From NCBI GenBank assembly GCA_017417585.1, contig JAFPYX010000025.1:62001-126000 (forward strand): 64,000 nucleotides of DNA, given 5' to 3'. Shown here piece after piece: positions 15,709 to 25,325 of this stretch; within the stretch, counting starts at the first letter, position 1; every line of letters begins with the position of its first letter. The notes under the pieces were generated by a model, which was not told the origin of the DNA, made no database searches, and saw nothing but the letters and a program-made list of their open reading frames with translations. Both the position numbers and the translations under genes were made by a program. This DNA is from Victivallales bacterium (GTDB taxonomy: Bacteria > Verrucomicrobiota > Lentisphaeria > Oligosphaerales > Oligosphaeraceae).

Positions 15709-16794
15709 ATGACCAAGAAACTCTCTTTCCTTGCCTTGTTTGTTGCAACTGTGGCACTTTGCGCGGCGCCTGCCCTTTCCGTTAAAAACGCGTATTTGCC
15801 GGATGCCAGCATTGCATTGACCTTGAATGCGCATAAACTCAACAACAGCGTCCTGGGGGATTTTTTCGACCATGACGCCTTGGGCACTCTGGCCGGTTTT
15901 TTGGATATTGAGCTGGATGCCAGCGACCCTGTGATGGCGGAACTCAAGTCACGTCTTGAAAGAGCCAACATCACGGTGGTCTCTTCTCTGACAATGGCGG
16001 ATGTCAATGGCGACGAACTGTCTTCGTCGGAGGCAGTGAAGAAGTTCATGGTTTGTGTGGAGTTGAAAGAGGCATTGGGGCAGCTGGTGGATGTCGTCAT
16101 CGCCAAGGTTGTCAGCACCGAGTCTACCGAATACACCGCCGCCGCCACCCAGATCAATGGCTTTAAGGGTGTGAATTTGACGGATGAAGAAGGCGTGGTG
16201 ATTGCCCTTGTCTTCTCCGAAGATGGACGGCTCTTTTTTGTCGGTGCGCCGGACGTGCTCAAAAAGCAGCTGACTGCGGAAGCCGCGGCGGCGCCTGCCC
16301 GTCTGACGGTCGCCCAGGCGAATGCGCTGGATGGCTCTTTCCTGAGCGTTGGAATTGTCATGACGGACGAAATCAAGGCAATGGCGACGGATGCTAGTCC
16401 GGAGGCCGCTGGCTTCGCCTCGGCGGTTGACGTGTTCCTGTTTTCCGCCGCCACTTCCGGCGGCCTCGTTGATCTCCAGCTTGGCGCCAGTTTCATCACC
16501 CCCGAGTTTGCCGGCGCCGTCAAGTCCATGCTTGACACAGAGGTCGTTCCGCAGGTCAAGGCCATGGCTCCTGCGGTGGCAGGAGAGGCCGATGTGAGTT
16601 TTGTCAATTCGCTGGCTTGCTCGCAGAAGGGCAACGTGGTCAATTTGACCTGCTCATTGAGCCAGGCCGACATCTTTACCGTTGTCCAGCTTGTCGGCAA
16701 ATTCATGGATGGTGGCTCCGAGGAAGTCGACGAGCTTGACGAGGACGTCGAGGAGTTTGACGAGGACGGTGTCGAAGTCGAGGAGGTCTACTGA
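15709..16794 (+). CDS. Hypothetical exported protein with acidic tail
   Basis: Unrecognised. The 361 residues start with a clear signal peptide (MTKKLSFLALFVATVALCAAPALS). The mature part resembles proteins that have internal pseudo-symmetry: two halves each with ALTLNAHKL/LVFSEDGRLFFVG-like beta strands and helices, but I cannot name a family. The last 22 residues are almost entirely Glu and Asp with Val (EEVDELDEDVEEFDEDG). It has a strong terminator just downstream. Probable periplasmic or surface location; the acidic tail could bind cations or a basic partner, which is inference only. Confidence 0.8.
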   Translation: MTKKLSFLALFVATVALCAAPALSVKNAYLPDASIALTLNAHKLNNSVLGDFFDHDALGTLAGFLDIELDASDPVMAELKSRLERANITVVSSLTMADVNGDELSSSEAVKKFMVCVELKEALGQLVDVVIAKVVSTESTEYTAAATQINGFKGVNLTDEEGVVIALVFSEDGRLFFVGAPDVLKKQLTAEAAAAPARLTVAQANALDGSFLSVGIVMTDEIKAMATDASPEAAGFASAVDVFLFSAATSGGLVDLQLGASFITPEFAGAVKSMLDTEVVPQVKAMAPAVAGEADVSFVNSLACSQKGNVVNLTCSLSQADIFTVVQLVGKFMDGGSEEVDELDEDVEEFDEDGVEVEEVY

Positions 16795-16828
16795 TCGGCT
16801 TTAGGCAATAGCCTACGGGTTCTCTGCT

Positions 16829-16870
16829 TGCCCCCGTCATCACAGGCCAACGATGACGGGGGCTTGTCTT
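16829..16870 (+). terminator. Rho-independent terminator
   Basis: A perfect 12-bp stem, GCCCCCGTCATC (16830-16841) with GATGACGGGGGC (16852-16863) around a 10-nt loop, is followed by TTGTCTTT. It ends transcription of the exported-protein gene. Confidence 0.9.
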
Positions 16871-17004
16871 TGGAAGTGCGTCCATGGACCCTGCCGCCAT
16901 GTCGCGCGGGACGTGCGCCAGCCAAACCAGCGTTCTTTCAACAATTTCAGGAATAACTGCAGGCGCGGAGCCCGGAGCCCGCTTGTTCCTCATTGTCCAT
17001 TCCC

Positions 17005-18279
17005 ATGATGCCGCATGATCCCAATTTCGCCTGGACAGTCGGGGAGTTGAACCGCCATGCCCAGAGCGTGATCAAAGCCCATCTGGGAGACACGATCTGG
17101 CTGTGCGGCGAACTGGGGCGTGTCCAGGTAAACGCCAGCGGGCATGTCTATGGCGTGCTGAAGGACGAATTGGGAAACTCGATCAGCATCGTCTATTTTG
17201 GCGGTGCACGTCGCTTTTCCGCGTTGCAGTTGTCGGCGGGCGACTGTGTGATTCTGAGAGGGAACCTTGACCTTTTCGTGGCCGGGGGCACCTACCAATT
17301 CTGCGTCAGGGAGCTGATTCCCGCGAATGCGCAGGGGAGCCTGATGCAGCGCTATTTGGAGACACGCAAGAGGCTGGCTGCCGAAGGGCTTTTCGCGCCG
17401 GAGCGCAAGCGGCCGCTGCCGCTGTGGCCCAAAAGCGTGGCGGTCATCACCAGCCCGTCCGGCGCGGCATTGCAAGATTTCCTGAAGACTGCGTATTCAC
17501 GGGTCCCGAATTTGCATGTTCGCATTGTGCCGTCGCCAATGCAGGGGCAAGACACTGCCGCGAGAGTTGCCTCCGCCGTTCAATTCCTGAACGCCTTTCA
17601 TGCTTGCGAGGTCATTGTGGTTACGCGTGGCGGCGGGTCGATGGAGGACCTCTGGGAGTTCAACGACGAGACGCTGGCGCGCGCCGTCGCGGCTTCGGAA
17701 ATCCCCGTGGTCAGCGCGGTCGGACACCAGATCGACGTCACGATACTGGACTATGTGGCGGATGTCTCGGTGATCACCCCGACGCAGGCCGCCAATACGG
17801 TCACCGAGGGCGTGCTACAGCTGGCGAACGCATTGGAACAATTCGCCCAGCGGCTTCCTCGCGCATTGCGGCATCTGCTGGATGCCGCCAGGCTTCGCTT
17901 CACACCCCTCGCCAGCTGCGCATATCTTCAACACCCGCAGGACCTCTACCACCAGCAGGCGCAGCGGTTGGACGCCGCGCAGCTGCGCCTTGCCAGCGCA
18001 CTTCCAGGCCGCGCACGCGAGTTGCGGATGCGGCTGGATGAGCTGAGGCGGCGGCTGCCGGAGGCCATTGCGCATGATCTGGCAAGCCGGCGGGCGCGTT
18101 TGCAGAATGCGGCGTTGCCACTGGGGGCAATGGATCCCAAGGGTGTGCTAAAGCGGGGCTACAGCATCCTGCTGGATGCAGAACGGAAGGCCATCCGGAA
18201 GCCCGCTGAGACCAAACCTGGCCAGCAGCTCACTGCATTGCTCTCCAAAGGGAAAATCAAGTTAGAGGTGAAGGGCTAG
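17005..18279 (+). CDS. xseA: Exodeoxyribonuclease VII large subunit
   Basis: Catalytic subunit of the ssDNA-specific exonuclease VII. The 424 residues have an N-terminal OB fold (about 10-100, FAWTVGELNRHAQSVI...VQVNASGHVYGVLKD), the catalytic domain with VITSPSGAALQDFLKT, the GGGS-x-EDLW-x-FND motif near 212-222 and SAVGHQIDVTILDYVAD near 238-254, and a coiled-coil region plus C-terminal MDPKGVLKRGYSIL. The ATG at 17005 is chosen; a TTG at 16993 is an alternative and neither has a good ribosome-binding site. Its stop TAG lies within a TTAGAGG/GCTAGAGG repeat that also encodes the last residues. xseB follows 63 bp later. Confidence 0.95.
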   Translation: MMPHDPNFAWTVGELNRHAQSVIKAHLGDTIWLCGELGRVQVNASGHVYGVLKDELGNSISIVYFGGARRFSALQLSAGDCVILRGNLDLFVAGGTYQFCVRELIPANAQGSLMQRYLETRKRLAAEGLFAPERKRPLPLWPKSVAVITSPSGAALQDFLKTAYSRVPNLHVRIVPSPMQGQDTAARVASAVQFLNAFHACEVIVVTRGGGSMEDLWEFNDETLARAVAASEIPVVSAVGHQIDVTILDYVADVSVITPTQAANTVTEGVLQLANALEQFAQRLPRALRHLLDAARLRFTPLASCAYLQHPQDLYHQQAQRLDAAQLRLASALPGRARELRMRLDELRRRLPEAIAHDLASRRARLQNAALPLGAMDPKGVLKRGYSILLDAERKAIRKPAETKPGQQLTALLSKGKIKLEVKG

Positions 18280-18342
18280 AGGTGGGATGGTTCGGTGCCT
18301 GCGGCGACATGCCGCGGGGAATGAAAAAGGAGTTTCACGACC

Positions 18343-18576
18343 ATGGCGGAAGAACTCAAATTTGAAGAAGCGCTGAAGCAGCTTGAGGAGATTGTCTCGA
18401 AATTAGAGAGCGGAGAACTCTCGTTGGAGGAGAGCATGAAGGCTTTCGAGCAGGGCACGAAGTTGTGCAAACTCTGCAATGCCAAATTGACCGAGGCCGA
18501 GAAGAAGATCGAGCAGCTTACCAAAGTCACTGAAGGCACTCCCGAATGGACGGATGTCACGCCGCCCGGCGACTGA
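18343..18576 (+). CDS. xseB: Exodeoxyribonuclease VII small subunit
   Basis: Small helical subunit that assembles on the XseA coiled coils. The 77 residues have the family core FEEALKQLEEIVSKLESGELSLEESMKAFEQGTKLCKLCNAKLTEAEKKI. An AAAGGAG ribosome-binding site precedes the ATG. Its place right after xseA is the usual one, and the pair should be co-transcribed. Confidence 0.96.
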   Translation: MAEELKFEEALKQLEEIVSKLESGELSLEESMKAFEQGTKLCKLCNAKLTEAEKKIEQLTKVTEGTPEWTDVTPPGD

Positions 18577-18664
18577 CATGGGGTGCGCTCCTGCGTGCCT
18601 TTCACGTTTTTGGGGACTTCACACCTGTCTTATTCCCAGCATGGCATGAAAAGAATATGCAAAT

Positions 18665-20836
18665 ATGTCCAAAATTGTCAAGAATTGTCTAAAGTTTATC
18701 CATCGCCATTGGCGTAAATTCGCATGGAGTGCGGGGATTCTCGTGGCATTGTGCCTGGTTTCCGGACTGTGCGTCTACCACTGGATGATGCAGCAACGGG
18801 TGACACCGGAGGATATAGCAGGTTTCCGTTCAAGCATATTCATCTATGATGGCCATGGCGACCTCTATTCCATTGAACGCGGTAGCGAGTACCGGTGGTG
18901 TTTTCCGATTTCGCTGGATGAGGTTCCTGAGACGCTGGTCGAGGATGTCATTGCCGTTGAAGACCGCCATTTTCATTCGCATCATGGCGTGGACTACGGC
19001 GCGATGCTGCGGGCGACTTGGCAGATGGTTGCCTCGCGGCGGGTGATTTCCGGTGGCTCGACCATTTCCATGCAGGTGGTCAACCAGTATTGCGGACGCG
19101 GCCGTGGGATTCTCTATAAGCTGCGCCAGATTGGCCGGGCCTGGAATTGGGAGAAGGAACACTCCAAGGACGAAATCCTGGAGGAGTACTTCAATCTGCT
19201 TCCGTATGGCGGACTGATCTACGGGATCGAGGCGGCGGCGCGTTTCTATTTTGGACGTCCCGCCCGCGAACTCAATCGCGCCGAGCAGCTTTTGCTGGTG
19301 GGTCTGCCGCAGAGCCCCAACCGGTTTCGGCCAGACCGTCATCCGGAACGGGCGGTGTGGCGTCGCGATGTGGTGCTGGTGATTCTGCAACGCGCCGGAC
19401 GCATTACGGCCGAGGAGGCGGAGGAGATCAAGCGCCAGCCCTTGCGCTATCGTGACTTTTCGCTGCCGGCATGGCCGCAGACGGAGGACCGCCAGTTCCA
19501 GGATTATGTCCAGCAATTGGCGCCGGGGCGCAGCGAGTATCACATCACTCTGTATCCGGAGATTCAGCAGATGGTGCAGAAGCAGTTGGAAAAGGGACTG
19601 TCACAGGCTCCCGGGGTGAAGGATGGCGCCGCCGTAGTCATCGAGACGGCGACCGGGAAGGTACGTGCCATGGTCGGGACATTGTCCTGCGGCGATCCCG
19701 CCGCCTTGGCGGTGAATGCCGCCCTCGCATGGCGTTCGCCGGGTTCTGCATTGAAGCCTTTTATCTATGGCGAGGCAATCCAGGGCGGGTTGATCACGGC
19801 GGATACCGTCCTGGAAGACACTCCTTTGGGATTGGCGGACTATCGGCCGGGCAACTATGACGGCACGTTCCGGCGGAAGGTGACCGCCGACGTGGCATTG
19901 TCGGAGTCGCTGAACATCCCCGCGATACGCCTCCTGGCCCGGCTGGGCGTGAAGCGGATGCTGGAACAGCTGGCGCCGCTGGGGATCTTCGCTTCGGCGC
20001 GTGTGGAGAGTTCCGAGGCGCGGGAGAAGACCGTTGCCTATACCGGGCTGAGCATGGCAATTGGGGGGCTGGAGAGTCGGCTGCTGTCCTTGACTGCCGC
20101 CTATTCGTCGTTGGGATTCCATCGCGAAGTGCGCTTTCTGGAGGATGCCCCCGAGCCGGAGACCACCGCCTACTGGCATCCTGCGACTGCCGCGCTGCTG
20201 TTGCGGATGATGCGCACCCGTCCATTGCCTGGCGCGGGCGGTCTGGAGGTCGCCTGGAAGACCGGCACTTCCAATGGCAACCGCGATGCCTGGTGCTTCG
20301 CAGTCACGCCGGAATGGACCGTGGGGGTGTGGTACGGAAACAAGTCCGGCACTCCGAACGAAAGACTCGTCGGGAGCGAGATTGCCGCGCCGGTCGCCGG
20401 GGCATTGCAGTATTTTCTCCATCAGGGACGGCCGGTGACTTGGAAGGAAGAGGAGGGACTGTGTACCCGCGAACTTTGCAGCGTCAGCGGTTTGGCACCA
20501 TCTCCCTTCTGCAAGGTGACTCGCCCTGGCACGGTGGTGGAAGGCATCCCCTTGCAGCGTTGTTCCAGCTGCCAGCAGGAGGCCACGGAGGGCATTCCAC
20601 GGCAACAAGCGAAAATCCTGACTCCCGCTCCGGGGACCTATCGGGCAAGACGCGATGGCTCAATAGCCTTCTCGCTGGCCATCGAGCCCCCCGAGGCGCA
20701 TGTCTATCTGGATGGGGAGTACCTGGGGTTCCTGAAGTCCGGCGCGCCAATGCGGCTGGAGCGCGGGCCGCACCGGCTGCTGGTATGGCCTGGCGAGGGG
20801 TGGGAGTCCACGCAATCCACCATCGAAGTGCAGTGA
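18665..20836 (+). CDS. pbpC: Penicillin-binding protein 1C
   Basis: Bifunctional peptidoglycan glycosyltransferase/transpeptidase anchored in the inner membrane. The 723 residues have a transmembrane helix at about 17-38, the GT51 domain with EDRHFHSHHGVDYGA (about 99) and GGSTISMQVVNQY, and the transpeptidase domain with the active Ser in SALKPF (about 360), SLNIPA, and KTGTS (about 532). A C-terminal PBP1C-type domain (CSVSGLAPSPFC onward) is present. The alpha-2-macroglobulin partner often beside pbpC is not adjacent. The 5' end carries TTGTC repeats (MSKIVKNCLKF) similar to short repeats near 40.3 kb. ligA starts 49 bp downstream. Confidence 0.94.
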   Translation: MSKIVKNCLKFIHRHWRKFAWSAGILVALCLVSGLCVYHWMMQQRVTPEDIAGFRSSIFIYDGHGDLYSIERGSEYRWCFPISLDEVPETLVEDVIAVEDRHFHSHHGVDYGAMLRATWQMVASRRVISGGSTISMQVVNQYCGRGRGILYKLRQIGRAWNWEKEHSKDEILEEYFNLLPYGGLIYGIEAAARFYFGRPARELNRAEQLLLVGLPQSPNRFRPDRHPERAVWRRDVVLVILQRAGRITAEEAEEIKRQPLRYRDFSLPAWPQTEDRQFQDYVQQLAPGRSEYHITLYPEIQQMVQKQLEKGLSQAPGVKDGAAVVIETATGKVRAMVGTLSCGDPAALAVNAALAWRSPGSALKPFIYGEAIQGGLITADTVLEDTPLGLADYRPGNYDGTFRRKVTADVALSESLNIPAIRLLARLGVKRMLEQLAPLGIFASARVESSEAREKTVAYTGLSMAIGGLESRLLSLTAAYSSLGFHREVRFLEDAPEPETTAYWHPATAALLLRMMRTRPLPGAGGLEVAWKTGTSNGNRDAWCFAVTPEWTVGVWYGNKSGTPNERLVGSEIAAPVAGALQYFLHQGRPVTWKEEEGLCTRELCSVSGLAPSPFCKVTRPGTVVEGIPLQRCSSCQQEATEGIPRQQAKILTPAPGTYRARRDGSIAFSLAIEPPEAHVYLDGEYLGFLKSGAPMRLERGPHRLLVWPGEGWESTQSTIEVQ

Positions 20837-20885
20837 AAACCGTTGTCTGACCGACAGACCTCCCAAGAGAGGGCATATTATCCAC

Positions 20886-22757
20886 ATGGATTTGTTCGAG
20901 TTTGCCAATCAGAATGCGAAGAGCCGGATTGCGGAGCTGGAAGGCGCGATCCGGCGTGCGAACGACCTCTACTGGAACCAGAATGCCCCGGAGATTTCCG
21001 ACCCGGAGTACGATGCGCTGGTGGAGGAACTCAAGCGCCTGGACCCCGCAAATCCGCTAGTCACGCAGATTGCGCCGGTGGAGCTGAAGGGGCCAAAGGT
21101 CACGCACTCGAAGCCAATGCTCAGCCTCGACAAGGCGTATAGCCTGGAGGAACTCCTGAAGTGGGTGAACAAATACGCCCGCACCCCGCAGGAGAGGCTT
21201 TTCATCCAGCCCAAGTTCGACGGCATCAGCGGACTCCTGGAGCACGGCGTGCTTTCCAGCCGCGGCGACGGGGTGACGGGCGAGGACTACACCGCGAAAC
21301 TGCCCATCATCCGCTTCGTCACGGACAAGCAAGTCGACATCCGCACTTCGGAGCTGCTGGGCGAGATCGTAATCGGCAACGAGGCGTTCGCGACGGTATA
21401 CCGAAAGGTCGTGGGCAAAGGCGGCCAGCCGCTCAAGAACCAGCGCAACGGCGTGGCGGGGATCATCGGCACGGATGATGTCGAATTCTACCGGAAACAG
21501 GGTGCATATCTGGAGTTTGTGGACTACGACTACATCCGTTTCGAGGTCCGGGCCGGAGACATCGCCCGCGACTGGGAGAAGATCAAGGAGCGCATCGCCA
21601 CGACCGTCCCGTATCCAATGGACGGCATTGTGCTGAAGCTGGCGGACGTGCAATACGCGGAGTCGCTGGGGGCGACCGACCATCATCCGCGCGGCGCAAT
21701 CGCCTACAAGTTCACCAACCGCAGCAGGAAGACCACGCTCAACGGCATCGAATGGAGCATGGGCAAGCGGCAGCTCTCCGCAGTCGGGCTGCTGGAGCCG
21801 GTGGACCTGGGCGGGGTGACGATTTCCCGCGTGAGGCTTCCGCTTACCATGCCGGTGGTCGGCGAGATGAACAAATGCCTGCTGGATGGCTCGCTGAGCG
21901 TGGGGGACGAGGTCACGGTCGAACGCGCAGGCGACGTGATCCCGCATCTGATCGACGCCGCGCACACTGCGGCAAGCCGTCCGGTGAAGCTGGAAGCGTG
22001 CCCCTTCTGCGGCGGCGCGCTGGCGGTCGGCGAGACGACGGTGGAGTGCACGAACCCCGGTTGCAGCGAAAAGCAGGTGCAGAAGCTCTACGCGTCCATC
22101 GTGAGCCTGGGCTTCCTGGGCATCGCCGAGGCGTTTGTGCGAAAACTCTACGAGAACAACCAGATCCGGACATTGGGACAGTTGGTGAATCTCCAGCCTG
22201 GAGACCTCGACAAGAAAATCTATGGTGACAAGACGACGGACCTCTTCTTCAGCGAACTGGAAAAGGCGAAGAAGGCGCCGCTGACCGCATTCCTGGCGGC
22301 CCTGAATATCCCGATGGTGGGAGGCAATGTCGCAGGGCTACTTGCCGCGAATTGCGATGCGGAGGAGTTGCTCGCAGGGGAAATCTCGGCTGGCACCTTG
22401 CAGGGCATCAAGGGCATCGGGGATGTGGTCGCGCAGAATATCGTAACCGAAATCCGGGCGCTCTTGGACTCCGGGGAGATGGCGTTGCTGCGGAAGGCGT
22501 ATCCGAGTTTCGAGGCGGTTCCCGTGGCGGCGGTCTCAGGCGAGACGATTTGTTTCACTGGCGCGATGAGCCGCCCGCGCGGCGAATTGCAGAAGATCGC
22601 CGCCGCGCATGGCTTCGTGCCGGTGGACTCCGTGACGAAAAGCACGAAGATTCTGGTGTGCGCAGATCCCAGCAGCGGGTCTTCAAAGCTCAAGAACGCC
22701 GCGAAACTGGGCGTGCGGATTATTTCCGAGGCGGAGTTCTGGGAAACTATAGGGTAA
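20886..22757 (+). CDS. ligA: Divergent NAD-dependent DNA ligase
   Basis: Seals nicks using NAD+. The 623 residues have the N-terminal Ia-like region (SDPEYDALVEELKRL), the adenylation motif KFDG (Lys about 109) with SSRGDGVTGEDYT, MDGIVLKL and PRGAIAYKF, an OB fold ending VGDEVTVERAGDVIP, a four-cysteine zinc finger (CPFCGG...CTNPGC), helix-hairpin-helix repeats and a BRCT domain (about 550-623). It departs from housekeeping LigA: KFDG in place of K(I/L/V)DG, altered GRTGxLTPVA and ATLHN regions, and about 50 fewer residues. It could be the main ligase or a second, specialised one; the rest of the genome is needed. The stop codon lies in an AGGGTAAAGGGT repeat. Confidence 0.88.
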   Translation: MDLFEFANQNAKSRIAELEGAIRRANDLYWNQNAPEISDPEYDALVEELKRLDPANPLVTQIAPVELKGPKVTHSKPMLSLDKAYSLEELLKWVNKYARTPQERLFIQPKFDGISGLLEHGVLSSRGDGVTGEDYTAKLPIIRFVTDKQVDIRTSELLGEIVIGNEAFATVYRKVVGKGGQPLKNQRNGVAGIIGTDDVEFYRKQGAYLEFVDYDYIRFEVRAGDIARDWEKIKERIATTVPYPMDGIVLKLADVQYAESLGATDHHPRGAIAYKFTNRSRKTTLNGIEWSMGKRQLSAVGLLEPVDLGGVTISRVRLPLTMPVVGEMNKCLLDGSLSVGDEVTVERAGDVIPHLIDAAHTAASRPVKLEACPFCGGALAVGETTVECTNPGCSEKQVQKLYASIVSLGFLGIAEAFVRKLYENNQIRTLGQLVNLQPGDLDKKIYGDKTTDLFFSELEKAKKAPLTAFLAALNIPMVGGNVAGLLAANCDAEELLAGEISAGTLQGIKGIGDVVAQNIVTEIRALLDSGEMALLRKAYPSFEAVPVAAVSGETICFTGAMSRPRGELQKIAAAHGFVPVDSVTKSTKILVCADPSSGSSKLKNAAKLGVRIISEAEFWETIG

Positions 22758-22854
22758 AGGGTGCAGGGTACAAAGTGCAGGGCGCAGGGAAAATACCGCC
22801 ATAGCCCCTGGGTGAAGGTTGGAGCGCGTCCCTCCCATTTTGCTCCACTCAACG

Positions 22855-24513
22855 CTATAATTCTCCTGACAAATGCGGATCCCGGTTTGGCAACCGTGCT
22901 TCCGACGCGGGGCCTGTTGCGAACCGTTGTAGATAAATCAATGTGGCAAAGAACACGCAGTAGTAGCAGGCCACCGCCCAGACGGGGAGCAATGGATGCG
23001 TGTGCGCAAAGGCGGACTGGTGCCCGCTTTCTGCGACAGCCTCGGTGAGTCGCATGGTCCATTCCAGCGTCTGTGCCCACCAGTAGTCGAAGCGTGGCAG
23101 GATGACCCCCAGAAACAGCCGGAGCGGGCAGAAAGCCAGCGCCAGGGCGATTAGGATGCCGAGGGGAAGATTGAGCAACGGGGCTCCCCAGGAGAGTTGT
23201 GGATTGAGGTGCATGGCCAGGCCGAGGTTCCCTAGCCATGCGATGATCGATGCGTCCAGCCCGCCGACAAGCCATTGAAGCAGTCTGGTACGGCGTCGGG
23301 GGCGCAGTTCGCGTGGAAGCCATGCGTTGCGCTCGGCGAGCAGTGCGACGTGGGTCTTCACGATAGGGGCGCCGAGCAACAGCACCATCACCGTGAGATG
23401 GGAGTACTGGAATCCGAGGTCGAGCAACTGCCAGGGATTGGCCAGTAGCGCCAGTCCGGCTGCGCAGCCCAGCGCATTGAGCCAGGCGGTTCGCCGATGG
23501 CGTTGGGTGGCGTAGAGAGCCAGCCAGACCATCCATAGCGCACGGAGGCTGGAAATGGAGGAGCCGGTGAGCAGGACATAGCCGGCGGCGAGGATGCCCA
23601 GCAGCACGCGCTGCCAATTTGGCGGAAGGCCGCACCATCGTAGCAACGTCGACAGCATGAGCGTGACCATGCCGATGTGCATTCCAGAGATGGCAAAGAC
23701 ATGGATGGTTCCGGAGACGGCTTGCCGCCGGCGCGTCTCCTGCGGAATGAATTCACTCATGCCCAGTCCTAGCGCCAGGGTCAGCTGGGCGTTTTGTGGA
23801 GAATGAAAATTCCGGACAAGCCGTTTGGCCAGCCATATCCGGCATTGCCGGAGCTTCAGGGGCCATTGCCGCATTCCACGGGGGACGCCGGAGTCCAGGG
23901 ATTCAAAATCCATCAATTCAAACTGGTGAAAAACCCTTCTGGAGCGCAAATGCTGGCAGTAGGTCGCTTCCAGAGGTTCATTCTTCCGGACGGAAGTCAG
24001 GATTCCCGTCGCCTGAAGGTTATCTCCGGGCTTGAGGACGCGGAGGCGCTGGCGTTGTTCCCAGTCTGTCGTGGTCAGTACGAGGGTGCCTTTTGCGGGC
24101 TTAGGCGTTTCGTCCGCGATGGTCTGGATGGTCACGATGTCTGCGGTGACCAGCCCGCGCCCGGAGTCCAATTCCGCCAGTGAGCCCTCCAGCAAAGGCG
24201 TCTCGCGGATTACAAGTTGAATTCGGGCGGAGCAGCGTTCGTGGAGGAGCCGGTTGCGATAGTCGCTGCCGAGGGGCAGTTCGGCGACATGCATGCGCAG
24301 GAAACCGGCCAAAAGGGCGAACTCCAAGGCAAGGCACCAGCGTTTTCCGCAGAGTGCGGAAAGTGCCAGGAAAGCGCAAATGCCGAGAAGGACTCCTCCC
24401 GCCCAGATGACCGGCGGACCTAGCCGTATGGCAATTCCAAGGGTGAAGACAAGCGCCAGGCAAAGCGCCGGGGCGGTCGTGAAGATGGTGGGTGGAGAGT
24501 TGCGCATCTCCAC
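22855..24513 (-). CDS. comEC: ComEC/Rec2-family DNA-uptake or membrane protein
   Basis: Polytopic inner-membrane protein of the competence family, thought to pass single-stranded DNA across the membrane. The 552 residues have three N-terminal membrane helices, a DUF4131-like soluble segment (about 85-220), and the competence domain with the signature FAISGMHIGMV near 268 followed by about seven helices. The C-terminal metallo-beta-lactamase nuclease domain of full ComEC (about 750 residues) is missing, as in many shorter homologues. The gene is convergent with ligA. An AT-rich CTATATATTTATTATATT sequence on the minus strand at about 24548-24573 is a promoter candidate. Confidence 0.88.
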   Translation of the reverse strand: MEMRNSPPTIFTTAPALCLALVFTLGIAIRLGPPVIWAGGVLLGICAFLALSALCGKRWCLALEFALLAGFLRMHVAELPLGSDYRNRLLHERCSARIQLVIRETPLLEGSLAELDSGRGLVTADIVTIQTIADETPKPAKGTLVLTTTDWEQRQRLRVLKPGDNLQATGILTSVRKNEPLEATYCQHLRSRRVFHQFELMDFESLDSGVPRGMRQWPLKLRQCRIWLAKRLVRNFHSPQNAQLTLALGLGMSEFIPQETRRRQAVSGTIHVFAISGMHIGMVTLMLSTLLRWCGLPPNWQRVLLGILAAGYVLLTGSSISSLRALWMVWLALYATQRHRRTAWLNALGCAAGLALLANPWQLLDLGFQYSHLTVMVLLLGAPIVKTHVALLAERNAWLPRELRPRRRTRLLQWLVGGLDASIIAWLGNLGLAMHLNPQLSWGAPLLNLPLGILIALALAFCPLRLFLGVILPRFDYWWAQTLEWTMRLTEAVAESGHQSAFAHTHPLLPVWAVACYYCVFFATLIYLQRFATGPASEARLPNRDPHLSGEL

Positions 24514-24597
24514 AGCATATATCCGGAGCCGCCCACCGCAAGGCGTTTCTCAAATAATATAATAAATATATAGAAGCTATAAGAATTATTATGATTT

Positions 24598-24624
24598 TCT
24601 AGCCGTGCGTCGCGTACGGCTGCC
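24598..24624 (-). terminator. Possible terminator between SGNH hydrolase and comEC
   Basis: On the minus strand AGCCGT and ACGGCT (24601-24621) can form a short stem just after the hydrolase stop at 24636, followed by AGAAAATCATAATAATTC rather than a clean T run. Confidence 0.4.
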
Positions 24625-24635
24625 GGGTGAATCAG

Positions 24636-25238
24636 CTACTTGAGCACTTCGATAATACGGGGTGCCAGGAAATCCGCGATGCAGTTGTAGCCCTCGGCCT
24701 TGTAGTGGTAGCCGTCGGGGACGCGGTATTCCGGGTGGTTGAGCAGTAGCGGATAGACGTCGAGCACCGGGATGTTGCGTTCCGCCATCACTTCCGTGGC
24801 GATGCGGTTGCGGCGTTCGACCAGCGCATTTACGACGGGATCCGGCTTCGTCGGGTCGCCTTCCGCGGTGACGGGGGTGGAGGAGCGCCAGAGCAGTTTT
24901 GCATGCGGGCATTTCGCCTGGAGGCGTTCGAGGGCCACGACCAACCCGTCGCGATAGAAGGCGTCGTCGTAGTCGCGTCCATGGAGACCATTGTTGAAGA
25001 CAATTACTTGCGGAAGGTAATCCGAAAGCGCGAGTTCCAGATCCAAGAGGAACCCGGGGTCGCCGACGATTTTGGAGGTTGCCATCATGCCGATGGTAGC
25101 CTTTCCGGAGAGTCGTTCGGCCACGGCGCCATGCGAGCCCACGACGATGGAGTCGCCAATCAGCAGCACGCGCGGCAATTCCGGCTGGTCGGTCGCATAC
25201 CAGTAGAACTGGGACCATTCGATCGGTTCGCGAATCAT
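24636..25238 (-). CDS. SGNH/GDSL-family hydrolase
   Basis: A 200-residue serine esterase/lipase-fold protein without signal peptide. The catalytic Ser is in LIGDSIVVG (block I, near residue 30), the block III Asn in NNGLHGRD (near 84), and the catalytic Asp-His pair in VPDGYHYKAEG (near 180). The ATG at 25238 is chosen because GGAGAAGAGA lies directly upstream; an in-frame TTG ten codons earlier falls in the rpsD terminator. Substrate unknown; the family includes sugar acetyl esterases and lysophospholipases. Transcription may come by read-through from rpsD. Confidence 0.85.
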   Translation of the reverse strand: MIREPIEWSQFYWYATDQPELPRVLLIGDSIVVGSHGAVAERLSGKATIGMMATSKIVGDPGFLLDLELALSDYLPQVIVFNNGLHGRDYDDAFYRDGLVVALERLQAKCPHAKLLWRSSTPVTAEGDPTKPDPVVNALVERRNRIATEVMAERNIPVLDVYPLLLNHPEYRVPDGYHYKAEGYNCIADFLAPRIIEVLK

Positions 25239-25256
25239 CTTCTCTTCTCCGTTGGC

Positions 25257-25304
25257 GTTAAAAAACAAAGAGCCAAACCAATATGGAATTGGCCTGGCTC
25301 TTGC
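25257..25304 (-). terminator. Rho-independent terminator of rpsD
   Basis: On the minus strand AAGAGCCAGGCCAAT pairs with ATTGGTTTGGCTCTT around a short loop, followed by TGTTTTTT. It lies 20-70 nt after the rpsD stop and overlaps the leader of the SGNH hydrolase gene. Confidence 0.88.
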
Positions 25305-25325
25305 GGTTGTCTCCTGGACTAGGGA

